Positions 26,918 through 35,131 are shown, counted from the stretch's first letter. The stretch: 64,000 nucleotides of DNA from Centipeda periodontii DSM 2778 (GCF_000213975.1 NZ_GL892076.1:2030125-2094124), one strand, 5' to 3'. The notes: generated by a model not told the origin, from the letters alone. Numbers and translations: made by a program.

Positions 26918-27023
26918 AATACTGCTCCTTTCGACGCAGCCGATCCACATCCACATGGAAACGGCAGACAGAAACGCTGTTCCGCAGCGAGAACCACATA
27001 CGGAACAATATTTGACAAGACCC

Positions 27024-27479
27024 TCATTCAATTACCCTTGCCAGCTTTGCGATAACTTCCTTCGGATCGTTTGTCTCATAGAGATCAACGAGTTTTTCCT
27101 CATCACAAAAAATGGACATAAACTTCCCAAGCATAATGACATGCCCCTCAGGATCATCAATGGACAGCATGAAAATCAGACGGGCGGGGACATCTTTCCC
27201 GCTTCCGCCCATCTCCTTGAACGTGATAGGATTTTTCAGCCGTGCAACGAGAATTGCTGCCTCATTCGCGTGTTCTGCTGCGGCATGGGGCATCGCAATG
27301 GCAACACCCTTTGTGTTGAGCCCCGTCGGATAGGCTGCCTCACGCGCTAAAATCGCTCCCGGATAAGAGTCCTTGACATAGCCCTTCTCCAATAGAACGT
27401 GTGCAAGCCGCTTCAGCAATTCTTCGCTGTTTTCCGCCTCCACATCAAATAGAACAAGCTCCTCATGCAACAGCGCCAT
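27024..27479 (-). CDS. PTS EIIA component (fructose/mannitol/galactitol type)
   Basis: The 151-residue EIIA protein carries the phosphorylated His65 in the family motif GVAIAMPHAAAEHA. It accepts phosphate from HPr and gives it to EIIB. The ATG at 27479 has GGAG 8 bp upstream. As the first structural gene of the operon it lies 87 bp downstream of the small XRE regulator gene, with a candidate operator between them. Confidence 0.92.
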   Translation of the reverse strand: MALLHEELVLFDVEAENSEELLKRLAHVLLEKGYVKDSYPGAILAREAAYPTGLNTKGVAIAMPHAAAEHANEAAILVARLKNPITFKEMGGSGKDVPARLIFMLSIDDPEGHVIMLGKFMSIFCDEEKLVDLYETNDPKEVIAKLARVIE

Positions 27480-27556
27480 TCGTTTCACTCCTCACTTCAA
27501 CAATCCCATGAAAGAAAGATCTCTCGACGTTCATTTCCAACCATATTTTACTTAAC

Positions 27557-27572
27557 GTCAAATATACTAGAC
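27557..27572. promoter_or_regulatory. candidate XRE operator, site 1
   Basis: GTCAAATATACTAGAC, the inverse of GTCTAGTATATTTGAC, straddles the stop codon of the small XRE gene upstream of the PTS EIIA gene. It lies between weak hexamers TGTCTA and TAAAAT (17 bp apart on the minus strand), where binding would block an operon promoter. The same motif recurs at 27787 and 27817. Confidence 0.5.
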
Positions 27573-27764
27573 ACCAAAGATAAAAATATCCCCAACACTG
27601 CACTGCAAAGCCTCTGCCAGTTTTGTCAATGTGGCGGTTGTGGTATTCACCACCTTGCCGTTCTCCAAATCAGAAATAGTCTGTCGGGACACGCCGGACA
27701 CCCTGCTGAGTTCTTCCTGTGAAAAACCTCTGGCAAGTCGTATTTCTTTGACTTTATACGGCAT
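27567..27764 (-). CDS. small XRE-family transcriptional regulator
   Basis: The 65-residue protein is little more than a Cro/C1-type helix-turn-helix (LARGFSQEELSRVSGVSRQTISDLENGK), of the short type often found as autoregulators. An AAAGGAGG site precedes the ATG at 27764. It is transcribed towards the PTS-aldolase-dhaKL genes, and its own promoter is overlapped by repeated AGTATATT motifs, so it probably represses itself and the operon. Confidence 0.88.
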   Translation of the reverse strand: MPYKVKEIRLARGFSQEELSRVSGVSRQTISDLENGKVVNTTTATLTKLAEALQCSVGDIFIFGV

Positions 27765-27786
27765 AATAGATCCTCCTTTCATTTTC

Positions 27787-27831
27787 GTCTAGTATATTAT
27801 GCAGTAAAACCTCTGGCAAGTATATTTGACA
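27787..27831. promoter_or_regulatory. divergent XRE promoters with repeated operators
   Basis: For the minus-strand XRE gene, TTGCCA (27814-27819) and TATACT (27791-27796) are 17 bp apart. For the plus-strand XRE gene, the -35 TTGACA is at 27826-27831 and the -10 TATAAA at 27848-27853 with 16 bp between. GTCTAGTATATTAT (27787-27800) and CAAGTATATTTGAC (27817-27830) are direct repeats 28 bp apart that overlap these hexamers, and both match site 1 at 27557. Binding there would control both promoters. Confidence 0.65.
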
Positions 27832-27882
27832 GATTTATCCAAAGCGTTATAAAATAAGATTTAGAATTGAGGTGCTTAAAAT

Positions 27883-28326
27883 ATGAAGCTAGGTGCGTGG
27901 TTAAAGTCCTATCGACAACAACACAGTTTGTCCATGCAGGCTTTGGCGGATCTGTGCGGATTCAGCAAAGCATACATCAACATTCTTGAAAAGGGAATCA
28001 ATCCAAAAACGAATAAGCCCATATCCCCCACGATGTTGACTTTTGAAAAAATCGCACGTGGGACAAAAACCGACGTAGATTCCCTGCTGAAAATACTCGA
28101 TGGAGACCAACCGATCACGATCACGCCCCTACCCAAGCTCCAACAGAATTTTGAACAGATGGATGCACAGCAGATCATGCGGACACTTGAGAATATTCAG
28201 CACGCACTGCAGGTATCTGACTCCATCCAGCAGCAATATGATTCGGAAGACGTAGAACTGCTTCATTCCGCCGTCGAAACCGCCGCACGTATCGCACGAC
28301 GGCTTGCCGGAAAGAAAGTGCGCTGA
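27883..28326 (+). CDS. XRE-family regulator with C-terminal extension
   Basis: The 147-residue protein has an N-terminal helix-turn-helix (LSMQALADLCGFSKAYINILEKG, about 16-38) followed by a roughly 80-residue helical region of unknown role, rich in Gln and charged residues. The NPKTNKPISPTMLTFEKIA segment is typical of prophage and stress-type XRE proteins. It is divergent from the small XRE gene and shares its control region. GAGGTG lies 8 bp before the ATG. Confidence 0.85.
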   Translation: MKLGAWLKSYRQQHSLSMQALADLCGFSKAYINILEKGINPKTNKPISPTMLTFEKIARGTKTDVDSLLKILDGDQPITITPLPKLQQNFEQMDAQQIMRTLENIQHALQVSDSIQQQYDSEDVELLHSAVETAARIARRLAGKKVR

Positions 28327-28339
28327 CTTTCCGCATGCA

Positions 28340-28371
28340 AAACGGCGCTGCAACAATATGCAACGCCGTTT
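28340..28371. terminator. terminator shared by the XRE and superoxide reductase genes
   Basis: Arms AAACGGCG and CGCCGTTT with a TGCA/TGCA inner pairing, located between two convergent stop codons. The A- and T-ending stem fits bidirectional use. Confidence 0.75.
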
Positions 28372-28389
28372 CTCCCTATGTACTTCTGT

Positions 28390-28770
28390 TTAGAACTCTG
28401 CCTGCCAGAGGCCGTGCAGATTACAGTATTCGAGGACCTTCACCGGAGTATCGCCGTCCGCGAGTCGAAACGTCGCCTCGGGCGCATCTGTCGGCGTCAA
28501 GTTAATACGCTGCGAGCCCTTCTTTGTCACAAGAATAACACACGTGATCAGATGCTCCTCGGTCATCGGATGCGCGACGGAGCCGACCTTTACATGCACC
28601 TCGTTCTTTGCGGCATCGTAGGTTGCCACGGGAACGTGCTTCTCTTGCGCCGCATCCACCGTATTCGGTTGGATCGCCTTGAGTTCCTGTCCATTGGCAG
28701 TGAGTTTGAGCTCTTCATCGCCATAGACCTCAATCATGTGCTTCTTGTCTGCGATGTAAAATACTGACAT
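28390..28770 (-). CDS. superoxide reductase (desulfoferrodoxin family, class III-like)
   Basis: The 126-residue protein carries the catalytic Fe(His4Cys) site of superoxide reductase: His45 and Glu43 in EKHVP, His67 in AHPM, His73, Cys116 and His119 in YCNLHGLW. It reduces superoxide to peroxide without making oxygen, which suits an anaerobe. The N-terminal 36 residues align with the rubredoxin-like Dfx domain but contain none of its four cysteines, so this domain cannot bind iron. That is the class III situation known from Treponema pallidum. It is monocistronic. Confidence 0.93.
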   Translation of the reverse strand: MSVFYIADKKHMIEVYGDEELKLTANGQELKAIQPNTVDAAQEKHVPVATYDAAKNEVHVKVGSVAHPMTEEHLITCVILVTKKGSQRINLTPTDAPEATFRLADGDTPVKVLEYCNLHGLWQAEF

Positions 28771-28912
28771 AGATAACCCTCCTATTGCGAAAGCTCATGC
28801 TTCCTATACATAAATACACAGCAAAGTAAAAATTAAAAATGTGGAGTGTGACAGACGCGATCGATATCATCTATTTCGTCTTTCACGAATAATAATTCTC
28901 CACAAAATAACA

Positions 28913-29920
28913 TTATCCTTCTTTTTTCCCAACTTTTTTTGCAAAAAAAGAATTATTTTTTTCGTTTGCGTTTGCGTCGATAAAATCCTGCACAAGGAAA
29001 CGTGGTCGGCGCTTGACCTCGAGATATATCTTCGCAATGTATTCCCCAATCACGCCGATGGAGAGGAGGATCAGTCCGCCGAGGAACCAGAGCGAAACGA
29101 CAAGACTTGTCCAGCCGACGATTGTCTCCCCCGACACGTAGCGAACAATCGACCACGCAAGAATCAATCCGCTGATAAAGGAGATAGACACTCCGATCTG
29201 CGAGATGAGCCGAATGGGACGCGCTGAAAGGGAGGTCACTCCCTCCCATGCAAACGACGCCATACGCCGCCACGGGTATTTTGAGTCTCCGGCGAGGCGC
29301 TGCCTGCGCACGTAGTAGACGACATCGTGCGTAAGACCGATCATGGGCACAATACCGCGCAGGAAGAGGTTGACCTCCGGATACTCTGCGAGCGCTGCGA
29401 GCGCGCGCCGATCCATCAGGCGAAAATCCGCATGATTGAACACGATATCCGCGCCGAGCCCACGCATGGCGCGGTAGAATGTCTCCGCAGTAAAACGCTT
29501 GAGAAAGGTATCCGAAGCGCGGTTTTCGCGCACACCGTAGACAATGTTCGCCCCTGCTGCATGTTTTTCGAGCATGGCGTCAATCGCGTCGATGTCGTCC
29601 TGCAGGTCGGCGTCCATGCTGATCGTCACATCTGCATGCGGGAGCACGGTCATCAGTCCCGCAAGCAGGGCGTTCTGATGTCCCTCATTGTGCGCGAGGT
29701 TGATCCCGGAAAAGATCGGACTCCGCACCGTGCACTGCACGATCAGCTCCCATGTGCGGTCACGGCTGCCGTCGTTGACAAAAGCGATGCGGCTCCGCGC
29801 ACTCACAACACCCGCATCGATGAGATCCATCAGCTTTTGCTGCAGTTTATCTGCCGTATCGTTCAGCACTTCCTGCTCATTGTAGCAGGGCACAACGAGA
29901 TAGAGGACAGGTGCCGTCAT
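28913..29920 (-). CDS. family 2 glycosyltransferase (GtrB/DPM1-like)
   Basis: The 335-residue membrane enzyme has an N-terminal GT-A domain with VVPCYNEQEVL, the FVNDGSRDRT nucleotide motif and the metal-binding MDADLQDD. Two C-terminal helices follow (about 228-305). Enzymes of this type load a sugar onto undecaprenyl phosphate for use outside the membrane. The partner that would use the lipid-linked sugar is the ArnT-like transferase, whose gene overlaps the start by 4 bp (ATGA). The last 15 codons include an A-rich palindrome that makes the Lys-rich tail. Confidence 0.93.
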   Translation of the reverse strand: MTAPVLYLVVPCYNEQEVLNDTADKLQQKLMDLIDAGVVSARSRIAFVNDGSRDRTWELIVQCTVRSPIFSGINLAHNEGHQNALLAGLMTVLPHADVTISMDADLQDDIDAIDAMLEKHAAGANIVYGVRENRASDTFLKRFTAETFYRAMRGLGADIVFNHADFRLMDRRALAALAEYPEVNLFLRGIVPMIGLTHDVVYYVRRQRLAGDSKYPWRRMASFAWEGVTSLSARPIRLISQIGVSISFISGLILAWSIVRYVSGETIVGWTSLVVSLWFLGGLILLSIGVIGEYIAKIYLEVKRRPRFLVQDFIDANANEKNNSFFAKKVGKKEG

Positions 29921-31503
29921 TCTTTATCATCCTTAAATATACAGAGTCCGTCACGCTCCTCGACGAGCTGCCAGTTCTCCGCACCGAGTTCCTTTTTCAT
30001 CTTGGTATACATAAAGTCACGCATGATGATGTACTTCGGGCGCACGTCCGCACGCAGGGCGCTGAGCGAATCCGCACGGTTCGTATCCGCCTCGATACCG
30101 GGGATATCCGTGTAGAGCATGACGCCGGGGCGCAGCTGTTTGTCGATGTAGAGGACTCGCCCCTCCGCCTCTGCCGCAGCGTGGTAGTTTTCCGCATAGT
30201 GAAGCGCGATCTGCTTCACGCTGAAGTTCCCCTCGATCGCTGGCATCATAAATCCGAACGCGATGACCATCGTCACAACGCCGGCAAAGACATGCAGCCA
30301 CGCCGCACATATGAGATTGTGCGATGCCGTGATGGTGTAAACAATCGCTGCACCGAGGACGAGGGTAATCGCACCGAGCCAGAGCCCGCCCTCGGCGAGC
30401 CCCGCGAAACTGTCTCCGCTCATGAGCCAGCCGAGTCCCAAGAGGAGGAACATGAGGGCACTGCCGCCTGCCCACGCAAAATGCGTCTGCCTCCAATCCT
30501 CGATCATACGCGCGAGATTCCAACCGATGATGGTCGAGAGCGCAGGCGTCAGGAGGAGCATATAGGAGACCTGCTTCGTCTGTGCAATCGAAAAGAAGAC
30601 GAGAACGAAGATCCACCACACTTGGAAGAAGGCAAGCATCCGCGCCTCCTCACCAAAGCTCCGGCGGAAGGCATTTTTGACCGACTGGATGAGTATGCCC
30701 GTCCATGGGAAGAAGCCGAGAATCACGACGGGCAGGTAGAACCACCAATGTGCGCGCACGGGATGAAGCGGTGCGGTGAAGCGGCTGACGTTGTGGAATC
30801 CGATGAACTCGTAGATGAACGCCATGCCGTGTACCTCATACATATAGAGATACCACGGGAGCCCCACGGCGATGATGAGCAGGAGCCCGCGCAAAATATG
30901 CATGCGAAAAAGCTGCTCGAGCTGACGCGTAGCGAGCAGATAAAAGAAAACGATCCCTGCGGGGAATACCACCCCAATGGGTCCCTTCGTCATCACCGCG
31001 AACCCACAGGCGAGATACATCAGCCAATACTGCCGATGGATGAACGAAAAGAGCGCCGCTGTTAGAAAGAAGAGCAGCGTCGAGTCCGTCACAGACGCCT
31101 TGCCCATATACATGAGGATGATGCTCGTCCCCATGACGAGTCCTGACCAGAACCCCGTACGCGCACCAAAGAGACGCGCTGCGGCGAGCGCCGTCATGAG
31201 AATGGAGCCGATCGCCATGAGCGCAGCGGGGAGGCGCGCCGCAAGTTCGCTGAATCCGCCAAACACCTTGAGTGAGGCGACCACGAGCCAGTAGAAGATG
31301 GGCGGCTTATCATACCAAAACTCATTGTAGATCCGCGGCGAGAGATAATCACCGAAGCGGATCATCTCCTTTGCCGTCTCTGCATAGACCGGCTCATCGG
31401 GGTCGAGCAGCGCCGTCCCGCCGATTCCAAATAGAATTTGAAAGGATATGATCACGAGCAGCAGAAGATAGACCAACCATCCAAGATTTTTCTCATCGTT
31501 CAT
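29917..31503 (-). CDS. ArnT/PMT-type lipid-linked sugar transferase
   Basis: The 528-residue polytopic membrane protein is a GT-C fold glycosyltransferase of the ArnT/dolichyl-phosphate mannosyltransferase group. The catalytic first loop is LLDPDEPVYAETAKEM, and YNEFWYDKPPIFYW follows. Ten or more hydrophobic helices precede a soluble C-terminal domain. It would transfer a sugar from polyprenyl phosphate to lipid A, a surface polymer or a protein. The ATG at 31503 has GAGGTG upstream. The pair is an operon behind the promoter at 31538-31565. Confidence 0.9.
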   Translation of the reverse strand: MNDEKNLGWLVYLLLLVIISFQILFGIGGTALLDPDEPVYAETAKEMIRFGDYLSPRIYNEFWYDKPPIFYWLVVASLKVFGGFSELAARLPAALMAIGSILMTALAAARLFGARTGFWSGLVMGTSIILMYMGKASVTDSTLLFFLTAALFSFIHRQYWLMYLACGFAVMTKGPIGVVFPAGIVFFYLLATRQLEQLFRMHILRGLLLIIAVGLPWYLYMYEVHGMAFIYEFIGFHNVSRFTAPLHPVRAHWWFYLPVVILGFFPWTGILIQSVKNAFRRSFGEEARMLAFFQVWWIFVLVFFSIAQTKQVSYMLLLTPALSTIIGWNLARMIEDWRQTHFAWAGGSALMFLLLGLGWLMSGDSFAGLAEGGLWLGAITLVLGAAIVYTITASHNLICAAWLHVFAGVVTMVIAFGFMMPAIEGNFSVKQIALHYAENYHAAAEAEGRVLYIDKQLRPGVMLYTDIPGIEADTNRADSLSALRADVRPKYIIMRDFMYTKMKKELGAENWQLVEERDGLCIFKDDKE

Positions 31504-31537
31504 GCAGATATGCACCTCACAGCTTTATAGTATCTGC

Positions 31538-31565
31538 ATTGTACCATATATTTCGCTTTTTACAA
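31538..31565 (-). promoter_or_regulatory. promoter of the glycosyltransferase pair
   Basis: TTGTAA (31560-31565) and TACAAT (31538-31543) on the minus strand are 16 bp apart. The -35 box abuts the stop codon of the sorC-type gene. Confidence 0.6.
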
Positions 31566-32525
31566 CTATATCAGATTCTCCGCGCAGTCAATGTCCGTGA
31601 TCAGCACGTTGATAAAACCGCCGCGGATGGCGCCGAGTACGGCGTCCTTTTTTTGACGCCCGCCGGCCACACCGACGCGGCGCGGAATCTTCTTCAGCGT
31701 ATCGAGCGGGATGCCTGCCACCCGTTCATTGAACTCTTGAAACGGCGTCGTATCGCCATTCGCGTCGAAATAGCGCAGGGCAATGTCCCCCACCGCCCCG
31801 CGCGCCGTGAACTCCTCAAGAACAGCACGATCGACATAGCCCGTCTGGAGAATCGTGGAATGTTCCGTCGAGGGAATCCCGATCCCCATAAGGACGAGAT
31901 CGAGCCGTGAGTAGAGTCGAATCACATTGCGAATCGTCTTTTCCTCCAAAAAACCCTCGAGTACCTCCCGACGCGAGAACACCGCTGGCGCAAAGAATTG
32001 GATGCAGGCTCCGACAAAGCGGTCTGCAAATTCCTGCGCGAGATAGTTGGAGTGAATGTCGAGGCGACTCTCTGCCACCCCGCCTACGAGAGGGACGAAG
32101 GTCGCCTTGATCGGGCTGCGGATGAAGTAATCCGAGCGCACGACATTCTGGATCGCCAGCCCCATCGTAATGCCGACAAGATAGCCATCCATCAGCACGC
32201 GCGACAGATATTCGAGCGTTGCACTGCCGATCTCCGAGTTGATCGGATACTGCCCATCCGAGATGGGACTGGACGGAACGATGATGACCTCCTGCAGGTC
32301 GTATTTTTTTTCGATTTCACGCTCCATCTTTCCATAGGCGATGTTGTCCGGGTTTTGGATCTCGATACGGACGATACCGCGCTCCTTGCCGATGGTAAGC
32401 ATCCGCGAGACCGTCGGGCGCGAGATTCCGAGTACTTCACAGATCTCCTTCTGCCCCAACCCATCCTGATAGTATAGACTGCAGCATTTGAAGATGAGGC
32501 GCACATCGTCAACAATCTTCTTCAT
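31566..32525 (-). CDS. SorC/DeoR-type sugar-responsive regulator
   Basis: The 319-residue protein has an N-terminal helix-turn-helix (YYQDGLGQKEICEVLGISRPTVSRML) and the large SorC-type sugar-phosphate-binding domain with the IGPRV-like effector region replaced by KIPRRVGVAGGRQKKDAVLGAI near the C-terminus. Such proteins sense a phosphorylated sugar and control neighbouring catabolic operons. It lies directly downstream of the glucitol-type PTS operon but behind a terminator, so it has its own transcript and probably controls that operon. Confidence 0.92.
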   Translation of the reverse strand: MKKIVDDVRLIFKCCSLYYQDGLGQKEICEVLGISRPTVSRMLTIGKERGIVRIEIQNPDNIAYGKMEREIEKKYDLQEVIIVPSSPISDGQYPINSEIGSATLEYLSRVLMDGYLVGITMGLAIQNVVRSDYFIRSPIKATFVPLVGGVAESRLDIHSNYLAQEFADRFVGACIQFFAPAVFSRREVLEGFLEEKTIRNVIRLYSRLDLVLMGIGIPSTEHSTILQTGYVDRAVLEEFTARGAVGDIALRYFDANGDTTPFQEFNERVAGIPLDTLKKIPRRVGVAGGRQKKDAVLGAIRGGFINVLITDIDCAENLI

Positions 32526-32608
32526 CGTGAAAACCTCTTAATTTGTATCGAACACATTCTGACTTTTGCTATCTCTTTTGACATATTTTCTATACATGTG
32601 CCGAAAAA

Positions 32609-32636
32609 GGGAGCTGCCGCTGCTGCGGCAGCTCCC
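32609..32636 (-). terminator. terminator of the gutM-srlEAB operon
   Basis: Perfect 12-bp arms GGGAGCTGCCGC/GCGGCAGCTCCC with loop TGCT, 13 bp past the EIIA stop. On the minus strand it is followed by TTTTTCGG. Confidence 0.92.
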
Positions 32637-32649
32637 CCATGAATACTAA

Positions 32650-33021
32650 TCAGTGTACTTCGATCGTGGCACCCATCTTGACATCATCCTTCACGAACGG
32701 CACGTCCCCCTGCAACATGATGCAGCCGGGACGCTCTGCCGTCTCGCCCCCACGGAAGGAAAGCGTGCAGTGTCCAAGTTCCTTCAGCGTATGCAGGGCC
32801 TCATCGCCGATCGCCGTGATTGTGAACGCCTTGTCACAGACGATCATCGTATCGCCGACAGCAGGATCCTCGTTGTAGTTCGCCGGCGTATGCAGGACGG
32901 AAAACGATGCGAGCTCCGGCGGTGCGTTGTTGTTGAAAATGATGATAAAATTAGAGTTTGGGTCATCCAGAAAGAGAAGAGACTCCTCGCCCCAACTTGT
33001 AATTTCGCAATAGTATTTCAT
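32650..33021 (-). CDS. srlB: PTS glucitol/sorbitol-type EIIA component
   Basis: The 123-residue protein is a GutA/SrlB-type EIIA. The phosphorylated histidine is most likely His44 in SVLHTPANY. GDTMIVCDKAFTITAIGDEALHTLKELGHCTLSF matches the family core. The ATG at 33021 has AGGAGG 7 bp upstream. It is the last gene of a gutM-EIIBC-EIIC-EIIA operon. The E. coli operon continues with srlD, but here a terminator follows. Confidence 0.92.
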   Translation of the reverse strand: MKYYCEITSWGEESLLFLDDPNSNFIIIFNNNAPPELASFSVLHTPANYNEDPAVGDTMIVCDKAFTITAIGDEALHTLKELGHCTLSFRGGETAERPGCIMLQGDVPFVKDDVKMGATIEVH

Positions 33022-33081
33022 CCTGCATCCTCCTGTCTCATAAAAACACACTGCTCCGAGATGGCGAGACGCTGCGTTTTC

Positions 33082-33609
33082 CTACGCCTGCTTCGCCTCA
33101 CGGCGCCTCATATAGAGATAGATCTTCTCCGTGACAATGCCGCGTACGAGAATGACGACAATGCCGACGAGGAAGTAGCGGACGGCGAGATCTCCAAGCG
33201 GCAGCCCAAGTGTTGTGATGCCCGCCGCGATGCCCATGTAGACGAAAAGCTCACCGCCATTGGCATGCGGGAAGAGTCCCGTCACGGGATGGACGAAGCT
33301 GACCGCCGCGTCATAGTAGGCGGGCTTGTACTTCTGCTCAACGAAGTTGCCGAATGTGTAGCACATGGGATTGCCAAGAAAGAGCACGGCGAGTACGGGG
33401 AGAACCGTGTAGCGTGTGATGATGTTCTGCGTCGCACGCTGTGCCACACCGTTCACGCGCTCTTCACCGATGAGCTTGATGAGCGAGTTGACCGCCGTCA
33501 TCATGATGACAAGCAGGGGAATGATCCCCGTGACCCACGATGTAAAGATGCCCGCACCCGCGCGGAAGAGATCCATAAAGCCGTTTGCTGCTGTTGCTAT
33601 CAGTTCCAT
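33082..33609 (-). CDS. srlA: PTS glucitol/sorbitol-type EIIC component
   Basis: The 175-residue membrane protein is the SrlA/GutA-type EIIC2 subunit with about four helices. Family phrases GIIPLLVIMMTAVNSLIKLIG, VLAVLFLGNPMCYTFGNFVEQKYKPAYYDA and GLFPHANGGELFVYMGIAAG are present. With the EIIBC subunit it forms the sugar-alcohol channel. The start at 33609 was chosen for the family N-terminus (MELIATAANGFMDLF) and a GGGAGGG site. Confidence 0.93.
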   Translation of the reverse strand: MELIATAANGFMDLFRAGAGIFTSWVTGIIPLLVIMMTAVNSLIKLIGEERVNGVAQRATQNIITRYTVLPVLAVLFLGNPMCYTFGNFVEQKYKPAYYDAAVSFVHPVTGLFPHANGGELFVYMGIAAGITTLGLPLGDLAVRYFLVGIVVILVRGIVTEKIYLYMRRREAKQA

Positions 33610-33628
33610 AATACTATATCCCTCCCGA

Positions 33629-34618
33629 TTAGTAAAGACCAATACTTGCCGCGTAGGCGATCAGCACCGCCAAGGGCCCCGTAATAACACGCGAGTAAAG
33701 GACGGCGGGTACGCCGAGCTCAATGGTCTCAGGATCCGCCTCTCCGAGGCTGAGCCCGACCGGAACGAAGTCCGCACCGACCTGTGCGTTGATCGCAAAG
33801 AGTGCGGGCAGTGCATACTGCGGTGGGATGTTGCCCATGCCGATCTGTGCGCCGAGCAGCGTGCCCACGACCTGCGCGATGACTGCGCCCGGCCCGAGGA
33901 CGGGAGAGATGAACGGAATCGCGCAGATGAGCGAGATGATGAGCATGCCGGGGAGCGTGCTTGCGAGCGGCGAGATCGTATTCGCAATCACGTTACCGAG
34001 TCCCGAGACAGAGATGATGCCGAGGATCATGGAAACAAACGCCATGAACGGCAGGATGCTCTTGACCGTGATGTCGATCGTCTCGCGTCCTGCGGCATAG
34101 AATTTATTGACCACGCCGCCAATGGCAATGCCGAGGCGCGTGACAAAATTCTTCTCGCGCCCCTTCTGCATCTCCGCGATCTCCGCGCGTGCTTCAGCCT
34201 TTGTCTTGGGTGTGTGAGCGGGTGCCGCAGCAGCGGCCGCACTTTCGCTCTCATCCGCAAGGGAGAGGCAGGAGAGATCGACTGCCGATACGTAGAGCTC
34301 CTTCGTGATGAACTGCGCAAGGGGCCCTGTCTTTCCAACCGGGAGCACGTTCGCGGTCAAGATGCCCTTCTTCGGATAGACGCCGCATCGCGCCGTACCG
34401 CCGCAATCCACAACAGCGAGCAGGATCTCCTCATCCGGAACCCCTGTTGAGAAACCGTCGACTGCCGTACAGCCCGTCATCTCGGCAATCTTTGCGGCGA
34501 GTGGATGCACCCCGCCGCCCGTCACGCTGACGATCTTATTCCGCATGTCTGTCGGAACGAGGACGAGCGGACCGCCCCAGCCGCCATTTCCGGCGACAAT
34601 CTTTAATGAGTTATACAT
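33629..34618 (-). CDS. srlE: PTS glucitol/sorbitol-type EIIBC component
   Basis: The 329-residue protein has an N-terminal EIIB domain whose phosphorylated cysteine lies in DCGGTARCGVYPKKG (Cys72, with Cys78 near). An Ala-rich linker (about 128-145) follows, then a membrane EIIC domain with roughly five helices. GPGAVIAQVVGTLLGAQIGMGNIPPQYALPALFAINAQVGADFVPVGLSLGEA is the diagnostic C-terminal block and matches SrlE well. It works with srlA and srlB to import and phosphorylate a hexitol or similar polyol. Confidence 0.94.
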   Translation of the reverse strand: MYNSLKIVAGNGGWGGPLVLVPTDMRNKIVSVTGGGVHPLAAKIAEMTGCTAVDGFSTGVPDEEILLAVVDCGGTARCGVYPKKGILTANVLPVGKTGPLAQFITKELYVSAVDLSCLSLADESESAAAAAAPAHTPKTKAEARAEIAEMQKGREKNFVTRLGIAIGGVVNKFYAAGRETIDITVKSILPFMAFVSMILGIISVSGLGNVIANTISPLASTLPGMLIISLICAIPFISPVLGPGAVIAQVVGTLLGAQIGMGNIPPQYALPALFAINAQVGADFVPVGLSLGEADPETIELGVPAVLYSRVITGPLAVLIAYAASIGLY

Positions 34619-34692
34619 TCGCTTTCCTCCTATGCAACATACTTCTTTAATACTTAAGGAAGCCGCTCCCGCAAAGGAGATGCTCCCACCAA

Positions 34693-35094
34693 CTACCGTG
34701 CTTCGCTTTGCTCTGCGTTATGTAACCGTGTGATCAGTGCATCGAGTGCCTGCATATGCCCCTTGTAGTGGACGCGCCGCTTTTGGGGCAGCGCCGCATA
34801 CTCCGCATGCAGATCGTAGATCGTGCGCCCGACAATATCCTCCATCGGACGAAATCGGCTGAGGATCGTCATGCCCTGCATGATCCGCCCGTCCAGAATC
34901 TCGCCTGCGGAGTTGCACGCAATCACAACGATGTTCGATGCGCCGAGCTTGCGTCTGCGCGAACCGATCCCAACATTGCCGAGCTTGTGCATCTCGCGCA
35001 CAGCCCCCTTATAGGCCTTCACCTGCAAATGCGTACCGATGACTTGAATGACAAAGAGTAAGAAAACAGCGCCGACGAGCATCTCTGTCTGCAA
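34693..35094 (-). CDS. gutM: GutM-type activator of the glucitol PTS operon
   Basis: The 133-residue protein has one N-terminal membrane helix (LVGAVFLLFVIQVIGTHLQV) and the basic GIGSRRRKLGASNIVVIACNSAGEILDGRIMQG segment typical of GutM, a membrane-anchored co-activator of glucitol genes. The start is most probably TTG at 35094, since AGGGGGG lies 6 bp before it. An upstream ATG at 35157 falls within the promoter spacer and would not be transcribed from it; an ATG at 35082 is the other option. It heads the srl-type operon. Confidence 0.85.
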   Translation of the reverse strand: MQTEMLVGAVFLLFVIQVIGTHLQVKAYKGAVREMHKLGNVGIGSRRRKLGASNIVVIACNSAGEILDGRIMQGMTILSRFRPMEDIVGRTIYDLHAEYAALPQKRRVHYKGHMQALDALITRLHNAEQSEAR

Positions 35095-35131
35095 GATCGT
35101 CCCCCCTTCGACTTCCGTATTCCATCTGACG

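Noticed and set aside
22864-27479. A galactitol catabolic operon
   Set aside because: Only the PTS is of the galactitol type; galactitol-1-phosphate dehydrogenase and the GatY/GatZ aldolase are absent, and DhaKL plus a FucA-like aldolase are not part of that pathway.
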